Assembly (NCBI RefSeq): GCF_000298175.1
Contig: NZ_BAGZ01000017.1
Location: 62,001 to 126,000 of the forward strand
Direction: 5' to 3'
Origin: Austwickia chelonae NBRC 105200
GTDB lineage: Bacteria > Actinomycetota > Actinomycetes > Actinomycetales > Dermatophilaceae
Length of the DNA: 64,000 bases
The position numbers and the translations under genes are program-made. Below, one piece after another: positions 17,808-27,888 of the stretch. Under the pieces are notes generated by a model. That model searched no databases and was not told the origin of the DNA. It worked only from the letters and a program-made list of their open reading frames with translations. Position 1 is the stretch's first letter, and every line of letters begins with the position of its first letter.

Positions 17808-20351
17808 ATGACCAGCACCACATCCCCGCCTGCACCAACGCGCGCCCACCGCGAGGACCCCACCGGTGACCTGCCCACCGTCACCGTCACCGCCGCCGAC
17901 GGCACCACCACGGCGCTCGACCGGACACGCATCCACCGGCTCCTCGCCCAAGCCACCCACGGCATCCCCGATGTCACCGCCGAACCAGTCCTGCACGAAC
18001 TACGCCGCACCGTCTACGACGGCATCACCCAGGACGAACTGGCCACCGCGCTCGTCCTCGCCGCCCGCACCCTCGTCGAACGCGAACCCCGCTACTCCCA
18101 GGTCGCCGCACGACTCCTCCTCGACCGGATGCGCACCGAAGCCCTCACCCACCTCGCCGGAACGCCACGACAGCTCACCGCCGAGGAGATGAACGACGAA
18201 TACGCCCGCTACTTCCCCACCTACCTCCGCAGAGCCGTCGACATCGGACGCGTCGACCCCGAACTGCTCACCTACGACCTCGACCGCATCGGCGCCGCCC
18301 TCGACGGCACCGCCGACCTCGACTTCGGCCTCCTCGGACTGCAAACCGTCTACGACCGCTACGTCCTCCACGAAGACGGCACCCGCTTCGAACTACCCCA
18401 AGCCTTCTTCATGCGCGTCGCCATGGGCCTGGCCCTCCGCGAGGACGACCGGGAAACCCGGGCCATCGAGTTCTACCGGATGCTCTCCGGCTTCGACCTG
18501 ATGACCTCCACCCCCACCCTGTTCAACGCCGGCACCACCCGCCCCCAACTCTCCAGCTGCTTCCTCACCACCGTCGACGACGACCTCGACAGGATCTTCT
18601 CCTCCTACCGGAACAACGCACTCCTCGCGAAATACTCCGGCGGCCTGGGCAACGACTGGACCCCCGTCCGCGGACTCGGCGCCCACATCCACGGCACCAA
18701 CGGACGCAGCCAGGGCGTCGTCCCCTTCCTGAAGATCGCCAATGACACCACCGTCGCCGTCAACCAAGGCGGCAAACGCAAAGGCGCAGCCTGCGCCTAC
18801 CTGGAGACCTGGCACATCGACATCGAGGAATTCCTCGACCTGCGGAAGAACACCGGCGACGACCGACGCCGCACCCACGACATGAACACCGCCCACTGGA
18901 TCCCCGACGAGTTCATGCGTCGCCTCGAATCCGACAGCTCCTGGACCCTGTTCTCCCCCGACGAGACCCCCGACCTGCACGACCTGTACGGCGAGGACTT
19001 CAGCCGCAGATACGCCGAGTACGAAGCCGCCGCCGACCGCGGAGAGATCCGCCTGCACCGACGGATCCCCGCCAAGGACCTGTGGCGACGCATGCTCACC
19101 ATGCTCTTCGAAACCGGACACCCCTGGATCACCTTCAAAGACCCCTGCAACCTGCGCTCGCCGCAGCAACACGCCGGCGTCGTCCACTCCTCCAACCTGT
19201 GCACCGAGATCACCCTCAACACCACCTCCGACGAAGTGGCGGTGTGCAACCTGGCCTCGGTCAACCTCGCCCGACATGTCACCCCGTCCGGGTTGGACGT
19301 CGACAAATTACGACGCACCGTGCGCACCGCCGTCCGGATGCTCGACAACGTCATCGACATCAACCACTACACGATCCCGGAGACCCGCCGCTCCAACCTG
19401 CGCCATCGCCCGGTCGGGCTCGGACTCATGGGACACCAGGACGCCCTGTTCACCCTCGGCATCCCCTACGCCAGCGACGACGCCGTCGACTTCGCCGACC
19501 GTTCCACCGAGACCCTCAGCTACTTCGCCATCGAAGCCAGCGCCGATCTCGCCGCCGACCGGGGCACCTACCAGAGCTACGAGGGTTCCCTGTGGAGCCG
19601 GGGCATCCTGCCGATCGACTCCCTGCGCCTGCTGGCCCAGGCCCGCCACGACGGTGAACTCGACATCGACACCAGCAGCACCCTCGACTGGGACCGACTG
19701 CGCGACCACGTGCAGGCGAACGGGATGCGCAACTCCAATGTGATGGCGATCGCACCCACCGCGACGATCAGCAATATCTGCGGTGTCGCCGCCTCCATCG
19801 AACCCCAGTTCCAGAACCTCTTCGTCAAGGCCAACATGTCCGGTGACTTCACCGTCGTCAACGGGCATCTCGTCGCCGACCTGAAGAAATACGGGCTGTG
19901 GGACGAGGAGATGATCGCCGACCTCAAATATCACGACGGCGCCCTGGCCCGGATCGACCGCATCCCCGAAGACCTGCGGCGCATCTACGCGACCGCCTTC
20001 GACATCGACCCCCGCTGGTTGATCGCGGCGGCCTCGCGTCGCCAGAAATGGATCGACCAGGCCCAGTCCCTGAACCTGTACGTCGCCGAACCCAGCGGGC
20101 GGGCCCTGGACGAGCTGTACCGTTCCGCCTGGCGGTCCGGGCTGAAGACCACGTACTACCTGCGGGCCCGCGCCGCCACCCAGGTCGAGAAATCCACCCT
20201 TCGGGGTACCGACGGGCGACTCAACGCGGTCTCCCCGGCAGGAGGGCCTGCGGCTGTGCCCGCAGCCGGCCCGGTCGACCTCTCCGCAGGGCCCGCCGTG
20301 GCCCCCGCCGCCTGCTCCCTCACCGACCCCGAATGCGAGGCCTGCCAGTGA
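17808..20351 (+). CDS. nrdA: Ribonucleoside-diphosphate reductase, class I large (alpha) subunit
   Basis: 847 aa from ATG 17808, preceded by a GAGGAG site. It reduces ribonucleoside diphosphates to deoxyribonucleotides together with NrdB. A single ATP-cone lies at about residues 24-108 for allosteric activity control. The catalytic core shows LSSCFLT, the NLCTEI Asn-Cys-Glu triad, VCNLASVNL, and TTYYLR for the radical path. The C-terminal CEAC pair is the tail that exchanges disulfides with thioredoxin or glutaredoxin. Expression is probably turned off by adenosylcobalamin through the leader riboswitch. The stop overlaps nrdB by GTGA. Confidence 0.95.
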   Translation: MTSTTSPPAPTRAHREDPTGDLPTVTVTAADGTTTALDRTRIHRLLAQATHGIPDVTAEPVLHELRRTVYDGITQDELATALVLAARTLVEREPRYSQVAARLLLDRMRTEALTHLAGTPRQLTAEEMNDEYARYFPTYLRRAVDIGRVDPELLTYDLDRIGAALDGTADLDFGLLGLQTVYDRYVLHEDGTRFELPQAFFMRVAMGLALREDDRETRAIEFYRMLSGFDLMTSTPTLFNAGTTRPQLSSCFLTTVDDDLDRIFSSYRNNALLAKYSGGLGNDWTPVRGLGAHIHGTNGRSQGVVPFLKIANDTTVAVNQGGKRKGAACAYLETWHIDIEEFLDLRKNTGDDRRRTHDMNTAHWIPDEFMRRLESDSSWTLFSPDETPDLHDLYGEDFSRRYAEYEAAADRGEIRLHRRIPAKDLWRRMLTMLFETGHPWITFKDPCNLRSPQQHAGVVHSSNLCTEITLNTTSDEVAVCNLASVNLARHVTPSGLDVDKLRRTVRTAVRMLDNVIDINHYTIPETRRSNLRHRPVGLGLMGHQDALFTLGIPYASDDAVDFADRSTETLSYFAIEASADLAADRGTYQSYEGSLWSRGILPIDSLRLLAQARHDGELDIDTSSTLDWDRLRDHVQANGMRNSNVMAIAPTATISNICGVAASIEPQFQNLFVKANMSGDFTVVNGHLVADLKKYGLWDEEMIADLKYHDGALARIDRIPEDLRRIYATAFDIDPRWLIAAASRRQKWIDQAQSLNLYVAEPSGRALDELYRSAWRSGLKTTYYLRARAATQVEKSTLRGTDGRLNAVSPAGGPAAVPAAGPVDLSAGPAVAPAACSLTDPECEACQ

Positions 20352-21427
20352 CCACCCGCGAACATCTCCAGGACAGTTCCTCGTTCGACAGCCTGCACAC
20401 CCAGGACGTGGGGCGGGTCCACGTCGACGACAAGGCGATGATCAACGCCCGGTCCGACGTCAACCAGCTCCTCCCGATGAAGTACGGGTGGGCCTGGGAG
20501 AAGTACATTGCCGGGTGCAGCAACCATTGGATGCCCACCGAGGTCGCCATGCAGGCCGATATCGCCCAGTGGCGTTCGGCCGACGCCCTCACCGACGACG
20601 AACGACTCATGCTCAAACGCAATCTCGGGTTCTTCGCCACTGCGGAATCCCTCGTCGCGAACAACATCGTCCTGGCCGTCTACCGGCACATCACCAACCC
20701 GGAGTGCCGGCAATATCTGCTGCGGCAGGCCTTCGAGGAGGCCGTGCACACGCACACCTTCCAGTACATCTGTACGAGCCTGGGCCTCGACGAGGGCGAA
20801 CTGTTCAACATGTACCGCGAGGTGCCCTCGATCACCGACAAGGACGCCTGGGCGTTGAAATACACCCAGAACCTGGAATCGGACACCTTCGCCACCGGCA
20901 CCGTCGAAGCGGACCAGGCCTTCCTGCGGGATCTCGTGGCCTTCTACGTCGTCTTCGAGGGGATGTGGTTCTACACGGGATTCGCGCAGATCCTCTCCCT
21001 GGGGCGGCGGGGGAAGATGGTCGGCATCGCCGAGCAGTACCAGTACATCCTGCGGGACGAATCGATCCACCTGAACTTCGGCATCGACTGCATCAACCAG
21101 ATCAAGTTGGAGAACCCGCACCTGTGGACGGCCGACTTCCAGGACGAGGTGCGGACCATGCTGCGGGAGGCCTGTGACCTGGAGATCGCCTACGCTCGCG
21201 ACATCATGCCCCGGGGGATGCTCGGCATGACCGTGGCCCACGTCGAGCAGTACATGCATTTCATCACCGACCGCAGGTGCGGACAGTTGGGCCTGACAGC
21301 CCTCTACGGCGAGGACGAGAACCCCTTCCCGTGGATGTCCGAATCCATGGACCTGGTCAAGGAGAAGAATTTCTTCGAGACCCGGGTCACCGAGTACCAG
21401 ACCGGCGGCTCCCTCTCCTGGGACTGA
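20348..21427 (+). CDS. nrdB: Ribonucleotide reductase small (beta) subunit, class Ic-like
   Basis: 359 aa from GTG 20348, coupled to nrdA. The metal ligands are E100 in FFATAES, E131 and H134 in EEAVHTHTF, Glu in VFEGMWF, and Glu/His in [11 protein letters not shown]. The residue seven after E131, where Escherichia coli NrdB has its radical Tyr122, is Phe138, and the first ligand is Glu rather than Asp. Both features mark the class Ic subunit of Chlamydia, which uses a Mn/Fe cofactor instead of a tyrosyl radical. I therefore infer a Mn/Fe enzyme. A terminator hairpin follows. Confidence 0.93.
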   Translation: MTTREHLQDSSSFDSLHTQDVGRVHVDDKAMINARSDVNQLLPMKYGWAWEKYIAGCSNHWMPTEVAMQADIAQWRSADALTDDERLMLKRNLGFFATAESLVANNIVLAVYRHITNPECRQYLLRQAFEEAVHTHTFQYICTSLGLDEGELFNMYREVPSITDKDAWALKYTQNLESDTFATGTVEADQAFLRDLVAFYVVFEGMWFYTGFAQILSLGRRGKMVGIAEQYQYILRDESIHLNFGIDCINQIKLENPHLWTADFQDEVRTMLREACDLEIAYARDIMPRGMLGMTVAHVEQYMHFITDRRCGQLGLTALYGEDENPFPWMSESMDLVKEKNFFETRVTEYQTGGSLSWD

Positions 21428-21444
21428 CCGCAGGTCGTCGGACG

Positions 21445-21485
21445 GGCCCGCCCTCACCCCTACGCGTCGGGTGTGAGGGCGGGCC
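21445..21485. terminator. Bidirectional terminator
   Basis: A 13-bp GC stem (21445-21457 with 21473-21485) lies between the convergent nrdB and ccdA genes. Confidence 0.72.
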
Positions 21486-21510
21486 TTCTATGTCCAGAGC
21501 TGCGGCGGTC

Positions 21511-22326
21511 TTATCGCCTGCGGGCCCAGACCACCAGGACCAGAGTGGCGACGGCCAGGATAGCGATGACGTCGTAGGAGCTGCGGGCCAGGGCTGCTAC
21601 CTGCTGCTGCAACCAGTCCTGAGTGCTCACCGGGACCAGCTCCGGCATCGTCAACAGCCCGTCGGTGGCCCAGAAGAGCACGCCCAGGGCTACGATCAAT
21701 GCCCCGGTGAGCAGCGACGTCGAATGCAGCTCCCGCCCGAGGACCCGCACCGGGCGTCCTCGCAGCGCGGCCCGGGAACGATCGCTCATCCGGTGCCAGG
21801 CCGCCGCGATCAACAGCAGCGGAACGACCATCCCGGCGCCGTACACGGCGAGCAGCCCGCCGGCCGCAACCGTGTTACCGCGCGTCGCCGCGAGAGTGAG
21901 GACCGCGCCCAGGATCGGCCCGACACAGAAACCGGTGACTCCACCGGCCGCGCCCAGCAGGACCGTCTTGAGCGCGCCGGTGCGGCGGGTCGTGCTTTCC
22001 TGGAGGCCACGAATCCCCGGTAGCGCGCTAGCGGCGTCGAAACCGAGACCGGCCATCTGCGCCAGCCCGAGGATCACCAGCACAATCGCCGTGACCAGCA
22101 CGATTGTCTCGCGCTGGGTGGCCACGACCGACCCCAGCGCGCCGACACCCAACCCCAAGGGGACCAGAACCGTCAACAGCCCGGCGTAGAACAGCGCCCC
22201 GTGCAGGAACAGCCGAGGACCGGTGCCCACCGTCGCCGCGAAGAAAGCCGGGAGCAGGAGAGCCCCGCATGGGCTCAGCAGCGCGAGCGTGCCACCGAGG
22301 AAAGCAGCGAGTAGTCCGACGTCCAT
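21511..22326 (-). CDS. ccdA: CcdA/DsbD-like membrane thiol electron carrier
   Basis: 271 aa, with six or more membrane helices. The two redox cysteines are C20 in LLSPCGALLLPAF and C134 in TGFCVGPILG, each starting a homologous three-helix half. CcdA moves reducing power from cytosolic thioredoxin across the membrane to extracytoplasmic thioredoxin-like proteins. It directly follows the DsbA-like gene (3-bp gap), which is the likely partner. No cytochrome c maturation genes are near, so the role may be general thiol homeostasis. Confidence 0.88.
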   Translation of the reverse strand: MDVGLLAAFLGGTLALLSPCGALLLPAFFAATVGTGPRLFLHGALFYAGLLTVLVPLGLGVGALGSVVATQRETIVLVTAIVLVILGLAQMAGLGFDAASALPGIRGLQESTTRRTGALKTVLLGAAGGVTGFCVGPILGAVLTLAATRGNTVAAGGLLAVYGAGMVVPLLLIAAAWHRMSDRSRAALRGRPVRVLGRELHSTSLLTGALIVALGVLFWATDGLLTMPELVPVSTQDWLQQQVAALARSSYDVIAILAVATLVLVVWARRR

Positions 22327-22329
22327 CGA

Positions 22330-23085
22330 TCAGCGCTTGCTCGCCGCGAGAGCCTGCTCGAAGGCTTGCACGAAGACCTCCGTCGGCTGCGCCCCGGAGA
22401 TCGGTTTCGCGCCCATGAGGAAGGCCGGAGTGGCAGCGGCACCGAGTTCGGCGGCCAGCTTCTCGTTCCGAGCGATCTCTCCAAGAGCTTCGGTGCTCTC
22501 CATGTCCTCCTTGAACTTCTTCGCGTCCAGACCCATCTCGGTGGCGGTGGCGATCAGTGCGTCAGCGGTCAGCTGAGGCTTGGGACGTGTCTTCCCTTCG
22601 GGGAAGAGCTTGTCGTGGTAGTCCCAGAAACGTCCCTGACGGGCAGCGGCGTAGGAGGCCAGCGACGCCCGCTTCGAGTTCTCGCCGTACATGTTGACAT
22701 CACGCCACTCGATGCGCAGCTGACCGGCCTCCGCGCGTTTCTTCATCTCCGGGAGAGTGGCATGGGTCCACCGGGCGCAGAAGGAGCACTGGTAGTCGGA
22801 GAAGACGATCAACACGACCGGGGCATCGACAGGTCCAGCGCTGAGCAGATCCTTGGCATCGCGGCGCTGCACCTTCTTGAGCGCCTCCTCGATGCTCGCC
22901 GGGGCAGGGCTCTGCTCCTTCCCCTCGGGAGCGGACTTCGTGGCCGCCGCAGGACTGCCCGGCTGCTGAGGTCCGTTGTTCTGCTGCGCGAGATAGGTGA
23001 GCAGCAACAGGGACGCCGCGACGATGACGACCGTGATCGGCACCGCCCAGGACCGCCATCGTACCGGGGTGGGTCGTTCGGGCAT
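22330..23085 (-). CDS. Membrane-anchored DsbA-like thiol-disulfide oxidoreductase
   Basis: 251 aa from ATG 23085 behind a GAGGAG site. A single N-terminal helix (residues ~13-33) is followed by a Pro/Ala/Gln linker and a thioredoxin fold with an inserted helical domain (DSBA-like, Thioredoxin_4). The active site is C100-S-F-C103 in SDYQCSFCARW, and the cis-Pro is in AAATPAFLMG. It probably forms or isomerises disulfides in exported proteins, kept in the right redox state by the CcdA-like protein downstream. It is transcribed divergently from blaI across a shared operator. Confidence 0.88.
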   Translation of the reverse strand: MPERPTPVRWRSWAVPITVVIVAASLLLLTYLAQQNNGPQQPGSPAAATKSAPEGKEQSPAPASIEEALKKVQRRDAKDLLSAGPVDAPVVLIVFSDYQCSFCARWTHATLPEMKKRAEAGQLRIEWRDVNMYGENSKRASLASYAAARQGRFWDYHDKLFPEGKTRPKPQLTADALIATATEMGLDAKKFKEDMESTEALGEIARNEKLAAELGAAATPAFLMGAKPISGAQPTEVFVQAFEQALAASKR

Positions 23086-23138
23086 GGGCTTCTCCTCGTC
23101 GTGCGGATGATGTCGCCGGGTGCTGTGCCGGAGCTTTT

Positions 23139-23169
23139 GACTATGACACATAGTCGACTATGCATCGTC
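23139..23169. promoter_or_regulatory. BlaI-type operator in a divergent promoter
   Basis: A perfect inverted repeat GACTATG-ACA-CATAGTC (23139-23155) is followed at once by a second, weaker copy, GACTATG-CAT-CGTCG. It lies between the divergent dsbA-like and blaI starts. BlaI/CopY repressors bind such GACTA/TAGTC repeats, so both transcription units may be controlled together. Confidence 0.75.
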
Positions 23170-23195
23170 GTCGACCGTCTGGGAGACTCGGGCCC

Positions 23196-23606
23196 ATGAC
23201 GCGAGGAAAAACCACCGGTGATATGCGCGCACCACGCCCCACCGACCACCCGCGCCTCGGCCCCCTCGAAGCCCACGTCCTGGACATCCTCTGGGACCGG
23301 GGGCCGTCCTCCATCCGCGAGGTCATCACCACCCTCGACGGGCGACCCGCCTACACCACCATCGCCACCGTCCTCGGCCACCTCGTCGGCAAAGGACTCG
23401 TCGAGACACACAAGGACGGACGATCGGTGCGCTACGCCGCCCGCACCAGCCGCGAAGCCCACACGGCCTCCCTCATGAGCCACGCCCTCGACGCCAGCCA
23501 CGACCGCGCCGCCTCGATCCTGCACTTCGTCGAGACCATCCCCGAGGACGACCGAGCACTGCTCCGCGCCTACCTCGCCACCCAACACGCCCAGGGCGAA
23601 CGGTGA
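23196..23606 (+). CDS. blaI: BlaI/MecI/CopY-family repressor
   Basis: 136 aa. The winged helix domain includes RLGPLEAHVLDILWDRGPSS, the recognition-helix region PAYTTIATVLGHLVGKGLVE and the wing RSVRYAARTS, followed by a C-terminal dimerisation segment. ATG 23196 is used; ATG 23223 is an alternative. Family members repress until an M56 membrane protease triggers their cleavage. Here such a protease gene follows directly (GTGA overlap), and a matching operator sits upstream. No beta-lactamase gene is adjacent; the divergent DsbA/CcdA thiol pair is the obvious regulated neighbour. Confidence 0.92.
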   Translation: MTRGKTTGDMRAPRPTDHPRLGPLEAHVLDILWDRGPSSIREVITTLDGRPAYTTIATVLGHLVGKGLVETHKDGRSVRYAARTSREAHTASLMSHALDASHDRAASILHFVETIPEDDRALLRAYLATQHAQGER

Positions 23607-24592
23607 CCGTCGACTCCGGCCCCGCACTGGCCCTCGCGACGACGATCACGCTCGGACTCCTGATCTCAGCGGTCGGCGCACCCCTCCTGCTCCGCCGGGC
23701 CGCACCCGCGCTGATGCACCGACCCCGCACCGCCGCGCATCTGCTCACCGCAGGAATGACCCTGTGGACACTGGCCACGATCGTCCTCGGCCCCCTCTAC
23801 GCCTGGGCACTGGCCGGACCTCGCCTGCTGGGGCACACCCCGGAGAGCTGCGGTCGATGCTCAACCGGCCCCGTCGACGGACCCTTCGTCACTGAAACTC
23901 CCACCGCAGCAATCGCTCTCCTCGTCGGATCGGCGCTCGCCGGGAGTGCGCTCGTCCTGTCCATGGCCAGGGCAGGGCGGCGACGGTCCCGGGCCACCAG
24001 GCGAACCTCAGCCCGGCTGCGCGCCCGAGGAACGGCCATCAGGCTGCACGGACACGATGTCGTCATGGTCGACGACCAGCGTCCCTTCGCGGTGGCCCTG
24101 CCCGGCAGACACGGCGGCATCGTCCTTTCCACAGGAGCCCGTGGTGTCCTCGACCAGCGGGAACTCGCTGCCGTTCTCGCCCACGAAGCCGCTCACCTCA
24201 CGCAATGGCACCACCTGATCGGCGGATTCGCGGCGCTGTTGGCCCGCCCGCTACGAGCGGTGCCGCTCATCGCTGCGGCGGCAGACGCCATTCCGCACTA
24301 CCTGGAGATCGCCGCCGACGACGAGGCCAAGGCGAGTGTCGGCACGCCAGCTCTCGCAGCTGCACTGCTGCGGCTGGGTGAACCCGTCGCCCTCCCCGTG
24401 CCGGAGGTCGGTGAGGTGCATGCCCTGCACGCCGCCGGACCTCAACGGATCCGGCATCTGGTGTGCCCGGACGACCCTGTTCCGGCGGCCCGCCCGGCGG
24501 TTCTCCTCACGGCCGGGGTGATCGCCCTGGCCTTCGCCGGAGCAGCGGCGCCGATGCCCTACGTCGGGATGGCCGTCCTGGGTTGTGCCTGA
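23603..24592 (+). CDS. BlaR1-like M56-family membrane metalloprotease
   Basis: 329 aa from GTG 23603, overlapping blaI. It has several N-terminal membrane helices, then a cytosolic zinc-protease domain with HEAAH (LAHEAAHLTQWHH) and the third ligand Glu in LEIAADDEAKA, and a final hydrophobic helix. Unlike full BlaR1 it has no C-terminal penicillin-binding sensor domain, so its signal is not a beta-lactam bound by its own sensor. It should inactivate the co-encoded repressor. A CGRC pair in the loop (PESCGRCSTG) on the predicted outer face might sense redox state; that is inference. Confidence 0.88.
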   Translation: MTVDSGPALALATTITLGLLISAVGAPLLLRRAAPALMHRPRTAAHLLTAGMTLWTLATIVLGPLYAWALAGPRLLGHTPESCGRCSTGPVDGPFVTETPTAAIALLVGSALAGSALVLSMARAGRRRSRATRRTSARLRARGTAIRLHGHDVVMVDDQRPFAVALPGRHGGIVLSTGARGVLDQRELAAVLAHEAAHLTQWHHLIGGFAALLARPLRAVPLIAAAADAIPHYLEIAADDEAKASVGTPALAAALLRLGEPVALPVPEVGEVHALHAAGPQRIRHLVCPDDPVPAARPAVLLTAGVIALAFAGAAAPMPYVGMAVLGCA

Positions 24593-24633
24593 CCGGGTCG
24601 CCGCTTCACCACGATGCCGTCAAGGATGCGCGG

Positions 24634-26004
24634 TCATGTGATCAAGGCGTTGATGCGGGCGTTGACGGCCTCGAGTTCCTGGTCCGGTTCTCCTCGGCCG
24701 GTCATGATCCGATCCGCGACGTCGCCGCCGAGTTTGTTGATGTCGATGCCTCTGTCGACGATCGGATAGGGGGCGGTGTTCTTCCGATCCTCGGCTGCAT
24801 CGAGGAAGACCTTGGGATCCAACCCTTTGCGGTGTGCGAACTTCGTCGTCATCGTCTCGACGGCTTTGCCCGCGCTACTGGTGACGGCAGGGAGAACCAC
24901 TCCTGCGTCGGCGACGATGTCCTGGCAGGCTTTCGACCCCAGGAAAGCGACCAGTTTGACGGCCTCCTGCGGATACTTGGTTCCGGCTGACACCGAGTCG
25001 GCGAGTCCGTTCAGGACGGTGCGTCGACCGACCGGCCCGATGGGCAAGGGCAGCACGGTGACATCGGTTTTCCCTGCCGCATAGGTGCCCATGCCCCAGG
25101 AACCGTCGGCGACCATGGCCACGGTCCCGCCGTCCAGGAGGGCTGAACGACCCAGCTTGCCGACCTTGTCGGGGGAGGGGATGTACCCCTTTTTCACCAT
25201 GCGCTGGAACCAGGCGAAGGTCTGGGCGAGCTTCGGGTCGCCGTAGTTGAGGGAACGGGGGAAGGGATGGGTGTCGGCATAGGACCAACCGTTGGACAAC
25301 GCGAAGTTGGCCCACCATGTCTGGCCGTATCCGTCTGCGGGGTCGTAGGCGTACAGACCGTAGGTCTTCACCGATGAGGCGTCGAAGCCGGGGTCGGTCC
25401 CTCGACGGCCGGCGGAGTCGACGCTGAGGGCGGCGATGAAGGTCTCGAAGGTACCCCCGTCGGTGGGATTCCAGGTGAGCTGACCGGCCTGTTCCAGGGT
25501 GGTTCCCGTGCCGTTGAGCAGCTCGGTGTTGACGAACAGGCCGATGGTGTCGAAGTCCTTGGGGATGCCGTAGCGCTTTCCGTCCCGTATCCACATCTCG
25601 GCGAGCCCCGGACGGAACTTCTCCAGGTCGACCCGGTGCTCGGTGACGGCCTGGTCCAGTTCCAGGAGTTGTCTGCCGCTCTGCAGCTGGGGATAGCGGG
25701 CGACATGGTTGGTGAAGACGTCCGGAGCCTTGCCCGCAGCCATCTTGGTGCTCAGTGACGTCCAGTACTCGTCCCAACCGGTCTGGTCGATCTTGACCGA
25801 GATCTTCGGATTCTCCTTCTGGAATGCTGCGATGCACGCGGTGTAGGCGCCTTGTTGGGCCTTGTCCCACAGGGCGTAGGTCAGTTCGGTCTTTCCGTCG
25901 GTGCCCCCGGAACCCTTGCTCTTCGCGGCGCCGCCGCAGGCGGAGAGCCCGACGAGCAAGGATCCGGTGAGGACCACAGTGAGAACGGTTCGGGTGTGTG
26001 TCAT
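24634..26004 (-). CDS. Carbohydrate ABC transporter solute-binding lipoprotein
   Basis: 456 aa. A lipoprotein signal peptide ends at LVGLSACGG, with the Cys as lipidation site. The rest is a family 1 extracellular binding protein: ELTYALWD, WTSLSTKMAAGKAPDVF, RDGKRYGIPKDFDTIGLFVNTELL and MVADGSWGM are typical sugar-binder segments. It lies downstream of two permease genes in one minus-strand operon. The ligand is not evident. No ATPase gene is present, as in actinobacterial importers energised by a shared MsiK-type ATPase. Confidence 0.92.
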   Translation of the reverse strand: MTHTRTVLTVVLTGSLLVGLSACGGAAKSKGSGGTDGKTELTYALWDKAQQGAYTACIAAFQKENPKISVKIDQTGWDEYWTSLSTKMAAGKAPDVFTNHVARYPQLQSGRQLLELDQAVTEHRVDLEKFRPGLAEMWIRDGKRYGIPKDFDTIGLFVNTELLNGTGTTLEQAGQLTWNPTDGGTFETFIAALSVDSAGRRGTDPGFDASSVKTYGLYAYDPADGYGQTWWANFALSNGWSYADTHPFPRSLNYGDPKLAQTFAWFQRMVKKGYIPSPDKVGKLGRSALLDGGTVAMVADGSWGMGTYAAGKTDVTVLPLPIGPVGRRTVLNGLADSVSAGTKYPQEAVKLVAFLGSKACQDIVADAGVVLPAVTSSAGKAVETMTTKFAHRKGLDPKVFLDAAEDRKNTAPYPIVDRGIDINKLGGDVADRIMTGRGEPDQELEAVNARINALIT

Positions 26005-26042
26005 CGGTTGTCCTTCACGAGAGGCGTGGGCGAGCACAGGAG

Positions 26043-26912
26043 TCACTTGACGCCGGTGAAATTCAGGGATGCGACGAGCCGGCGTCCGAAGACCGAGAGG
26101 ATCACCAGGACGGGCAGGACGGAGAGCACACTGCCGGCCATGAGCCCGGCCCAGTCGGGCTGTTGGCTTCGGCTCTGGGCGAGGAAGCTCGAGAGCCCGA
26201 CGTTGAGCACTTTGGTGGTCTCGGTCCCGACCAGCAGGGGCCATAGATAGTCGTTCCAGGTGGTGACCGCGGTGACGATGGCCAGGGTGATGATCGGCCC
26301 GCTGACGCAGGGGGCGACGACCCGGGTGAATATCTGCCACCGGTTGCAGCCGTCGAGCATCGCGGCCTCTTCCAGTTCGCGGGGCACACCGAGGAAGAAC
26401 TGACGCATGAAGAAGACGGCGAAGGGGGTGACGAAGAAGGTCGGGGCGGCCAGGGCGGCGAAGGTGTCGAGGAGGTCGAGATTCTTCATCAGTACGAAGT
26501 TGGGCAGAGCGGTGAAGATCGGTGGGACCATCAGTCCGGAGAGGAAGATCCCGAAGAGGAACTCGCGACCTGGGAAGGTCAATCGGGCGAAGGCGTATCC
26601 GGCCATGGTGGAGAAGGTCACCTGACCGGTCACGACGATGGTGGTGTAGACCACAGAGTTGCTCAGGTAGGCGAGGAACTGGAGTTCGCTGTCGCTGTCG
26701 GGGCCTACGCCCAGCACTCGGGCGTAATTGTCCAGGGTCCATGCGCCTTGGGCTGCGGCGAACGGGGAGCTGAAAAGTGTGTCCCGGGGAGCCAACGAGG
26801 TGCGGAGCACCCACAGCAGAGGAAGGATCTCGAGGAGTACCCACAGGGTGAGGAAGGCGATGCCGAACACGCCGAAGGCGGTGGGTCGGCGGGGGCGTGC
26901 CCGTGACGTCAT
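26043..26912 (-). CDS. Carbohydrate ABC transporter permease, MalG type
   Basis: 289 aa from ATG 26912, overlapping the upstream permease stop (ATGA). Six membrane helices. The EAA motif that docks the ATPase reads EEAAMLDGCNRWQIFTRVVAP, and the C-terminal RRLVASLNFTGVK-like end (G-xx-K) is typical of MalG-family subunits. It pairs with the MalF-type permease to form the channel for the lipoprotein-delivered sugar. Confidence 0.93.
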   Translation of the reverse strand: MTSRARPRRPTAFGVFGIAFLTLWVLLEILPLLWVLRTSLAPRDTLFSSPFAAAQGAWTLDNYARVLGVGPDSDSELQFLAYLSNSVVYTTIVVTGQVTFSTMAGYAFARLTFPGREFLFGIFLSGLMVPPIFTALPNFVLMKNLDLLDTFAALAAPTFFVTPFAVFFMRQFFLGVPRELEEAAMLDGCNRWQIFTRVVAPCVSGPIITLAIVTAVTTWNDYLWPLLVGTETTKVLNVGLSSFLAQSRSQQPDWAGLMAGSVLSVLPVLVILSVFGRRLVASLNFTGVK

Positions 26913-27823
26913 GACGTTTTCCTCTCTTCGTCGGTGCTGGTCAACGCGAACTGGAGGGCGGTCAGCCCGGCGAGCAGCACGAGCATGACGACGGCGATTG
27001 CGCTGGCGTATCCGAGATCGAAGGTCGTGAAGGCCTTGGTGTAGATGTAGTAGAAGACGACATTCGTGGCATTGGACGGCCCTCCTTGGGTGGCGACCGC
27101 GACGGTGTCGAAGATCTGGAAGCTGCCGATCGTCGAGATGACCAGGACGAGGGTGAGGACCGGCTTGAGCAGCGGCAGGGTGAGGTGCCAGAACGTGCGT
27201 GCCGTGCCGGAACCGTCGACGGCTGCGGCTTCGTAGAGGCTGGGGTCGATTCGTTGCATGCCGGCCAGGAGCAGAAGCGTCTGGTAGCCGGTGTATCGCC
27301 AGGTGTTGACCAGGGCGACGGTCGTGATCGCGGAATCCGGATGGTTGAAGTACCCGTGGCGGCCCAGTCCGAGTGCGTCCGTGACGCCGTTGACCGCGCC
27401 CAGGGTCGGGTCGAGCAGCCACATCCACAACAGGGTGACGGTGACTCCGGGGATGAGCCAGGGCAGGAGGAACAGGGTACGCCAGAACGGTTGTCGGGCG
27501 AACCGGTCGAGGATCAGGGCGAGTAGGAGGGCGACAGCGGTCTGGCTGGCGATATTGACCGCGACGTAGTGGGAGGTGACGAGTAGTCCGTCCCAGAAGA
27601 GTGGGTCCTCGCTGAGCCGACGGTAGTTCTCCAGGCCGACGAATCGGCCGGGGGCCAGGGTGGTGCTGTCGGTGAAGCTGAACCAGATGCCGCGCAGCGT
27701 GGGTGCCAGGGAGAAGGCGAGGAATCCGATCGAGGCCGGGAGCAGGAAGTAGGCCGCGGTTCGTGCGTCGCCGGCGGGGCTTTTCTTGCGACGGGTGCGG
27801 GGAGAGGGGGTCGGCAAGGACAC
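26909..27823 (-). CDS. Carbohydrate ABC transporter permease, MalF type
   Basis: 304 aa from GTG 27823, behind a GGAG site. Six predicted membrane helices follow a short basic N-terminus. The EAA loop is YEAAAVDGSGTARTFWHLT, and ENYRRL plus NTWRYTGYQTLLLLAGMQ are family-typical. First gene of the operon permease-permease-binding protein. No regulator gene is adjacent; the hairpin at 27889-27918 lies in its leader or promoter area. Confidence 0.93.
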   Translation of the reverse strand: MSLPTPSPRTRRKKSPAGDARTAAYFLLPASIGFLAFSLAPTLRGIWFSFTDSTTLAPGRFVGLENYRRLSEDPLFWDGLLVTSHYVAVNIASQTAVALLLALILDRFARQPFWRTLFLLPWLIPGVTVTLLWMWLLDPTLGAVNGVTDALGLGRHGYFNHPDSAITTVALVNTWRYTGYQTLLLLAGMQRIDPSLYEAAAVDGSGTARTFWHLTLPLLKPVLTLVLVISTIGSFQIFDTVAVATQGGPSNATNVVFYYIYTKAFTTFDLGYASAIAVVMLVLLAGLTALQFALTSTDEERKTS

Positions 27824-27888
27824 CGGAAGCTCCTTTGCTGTCCGGACATCAGCTTTTGCCGTGAATTGTATTGAGGCAGATATGTATT

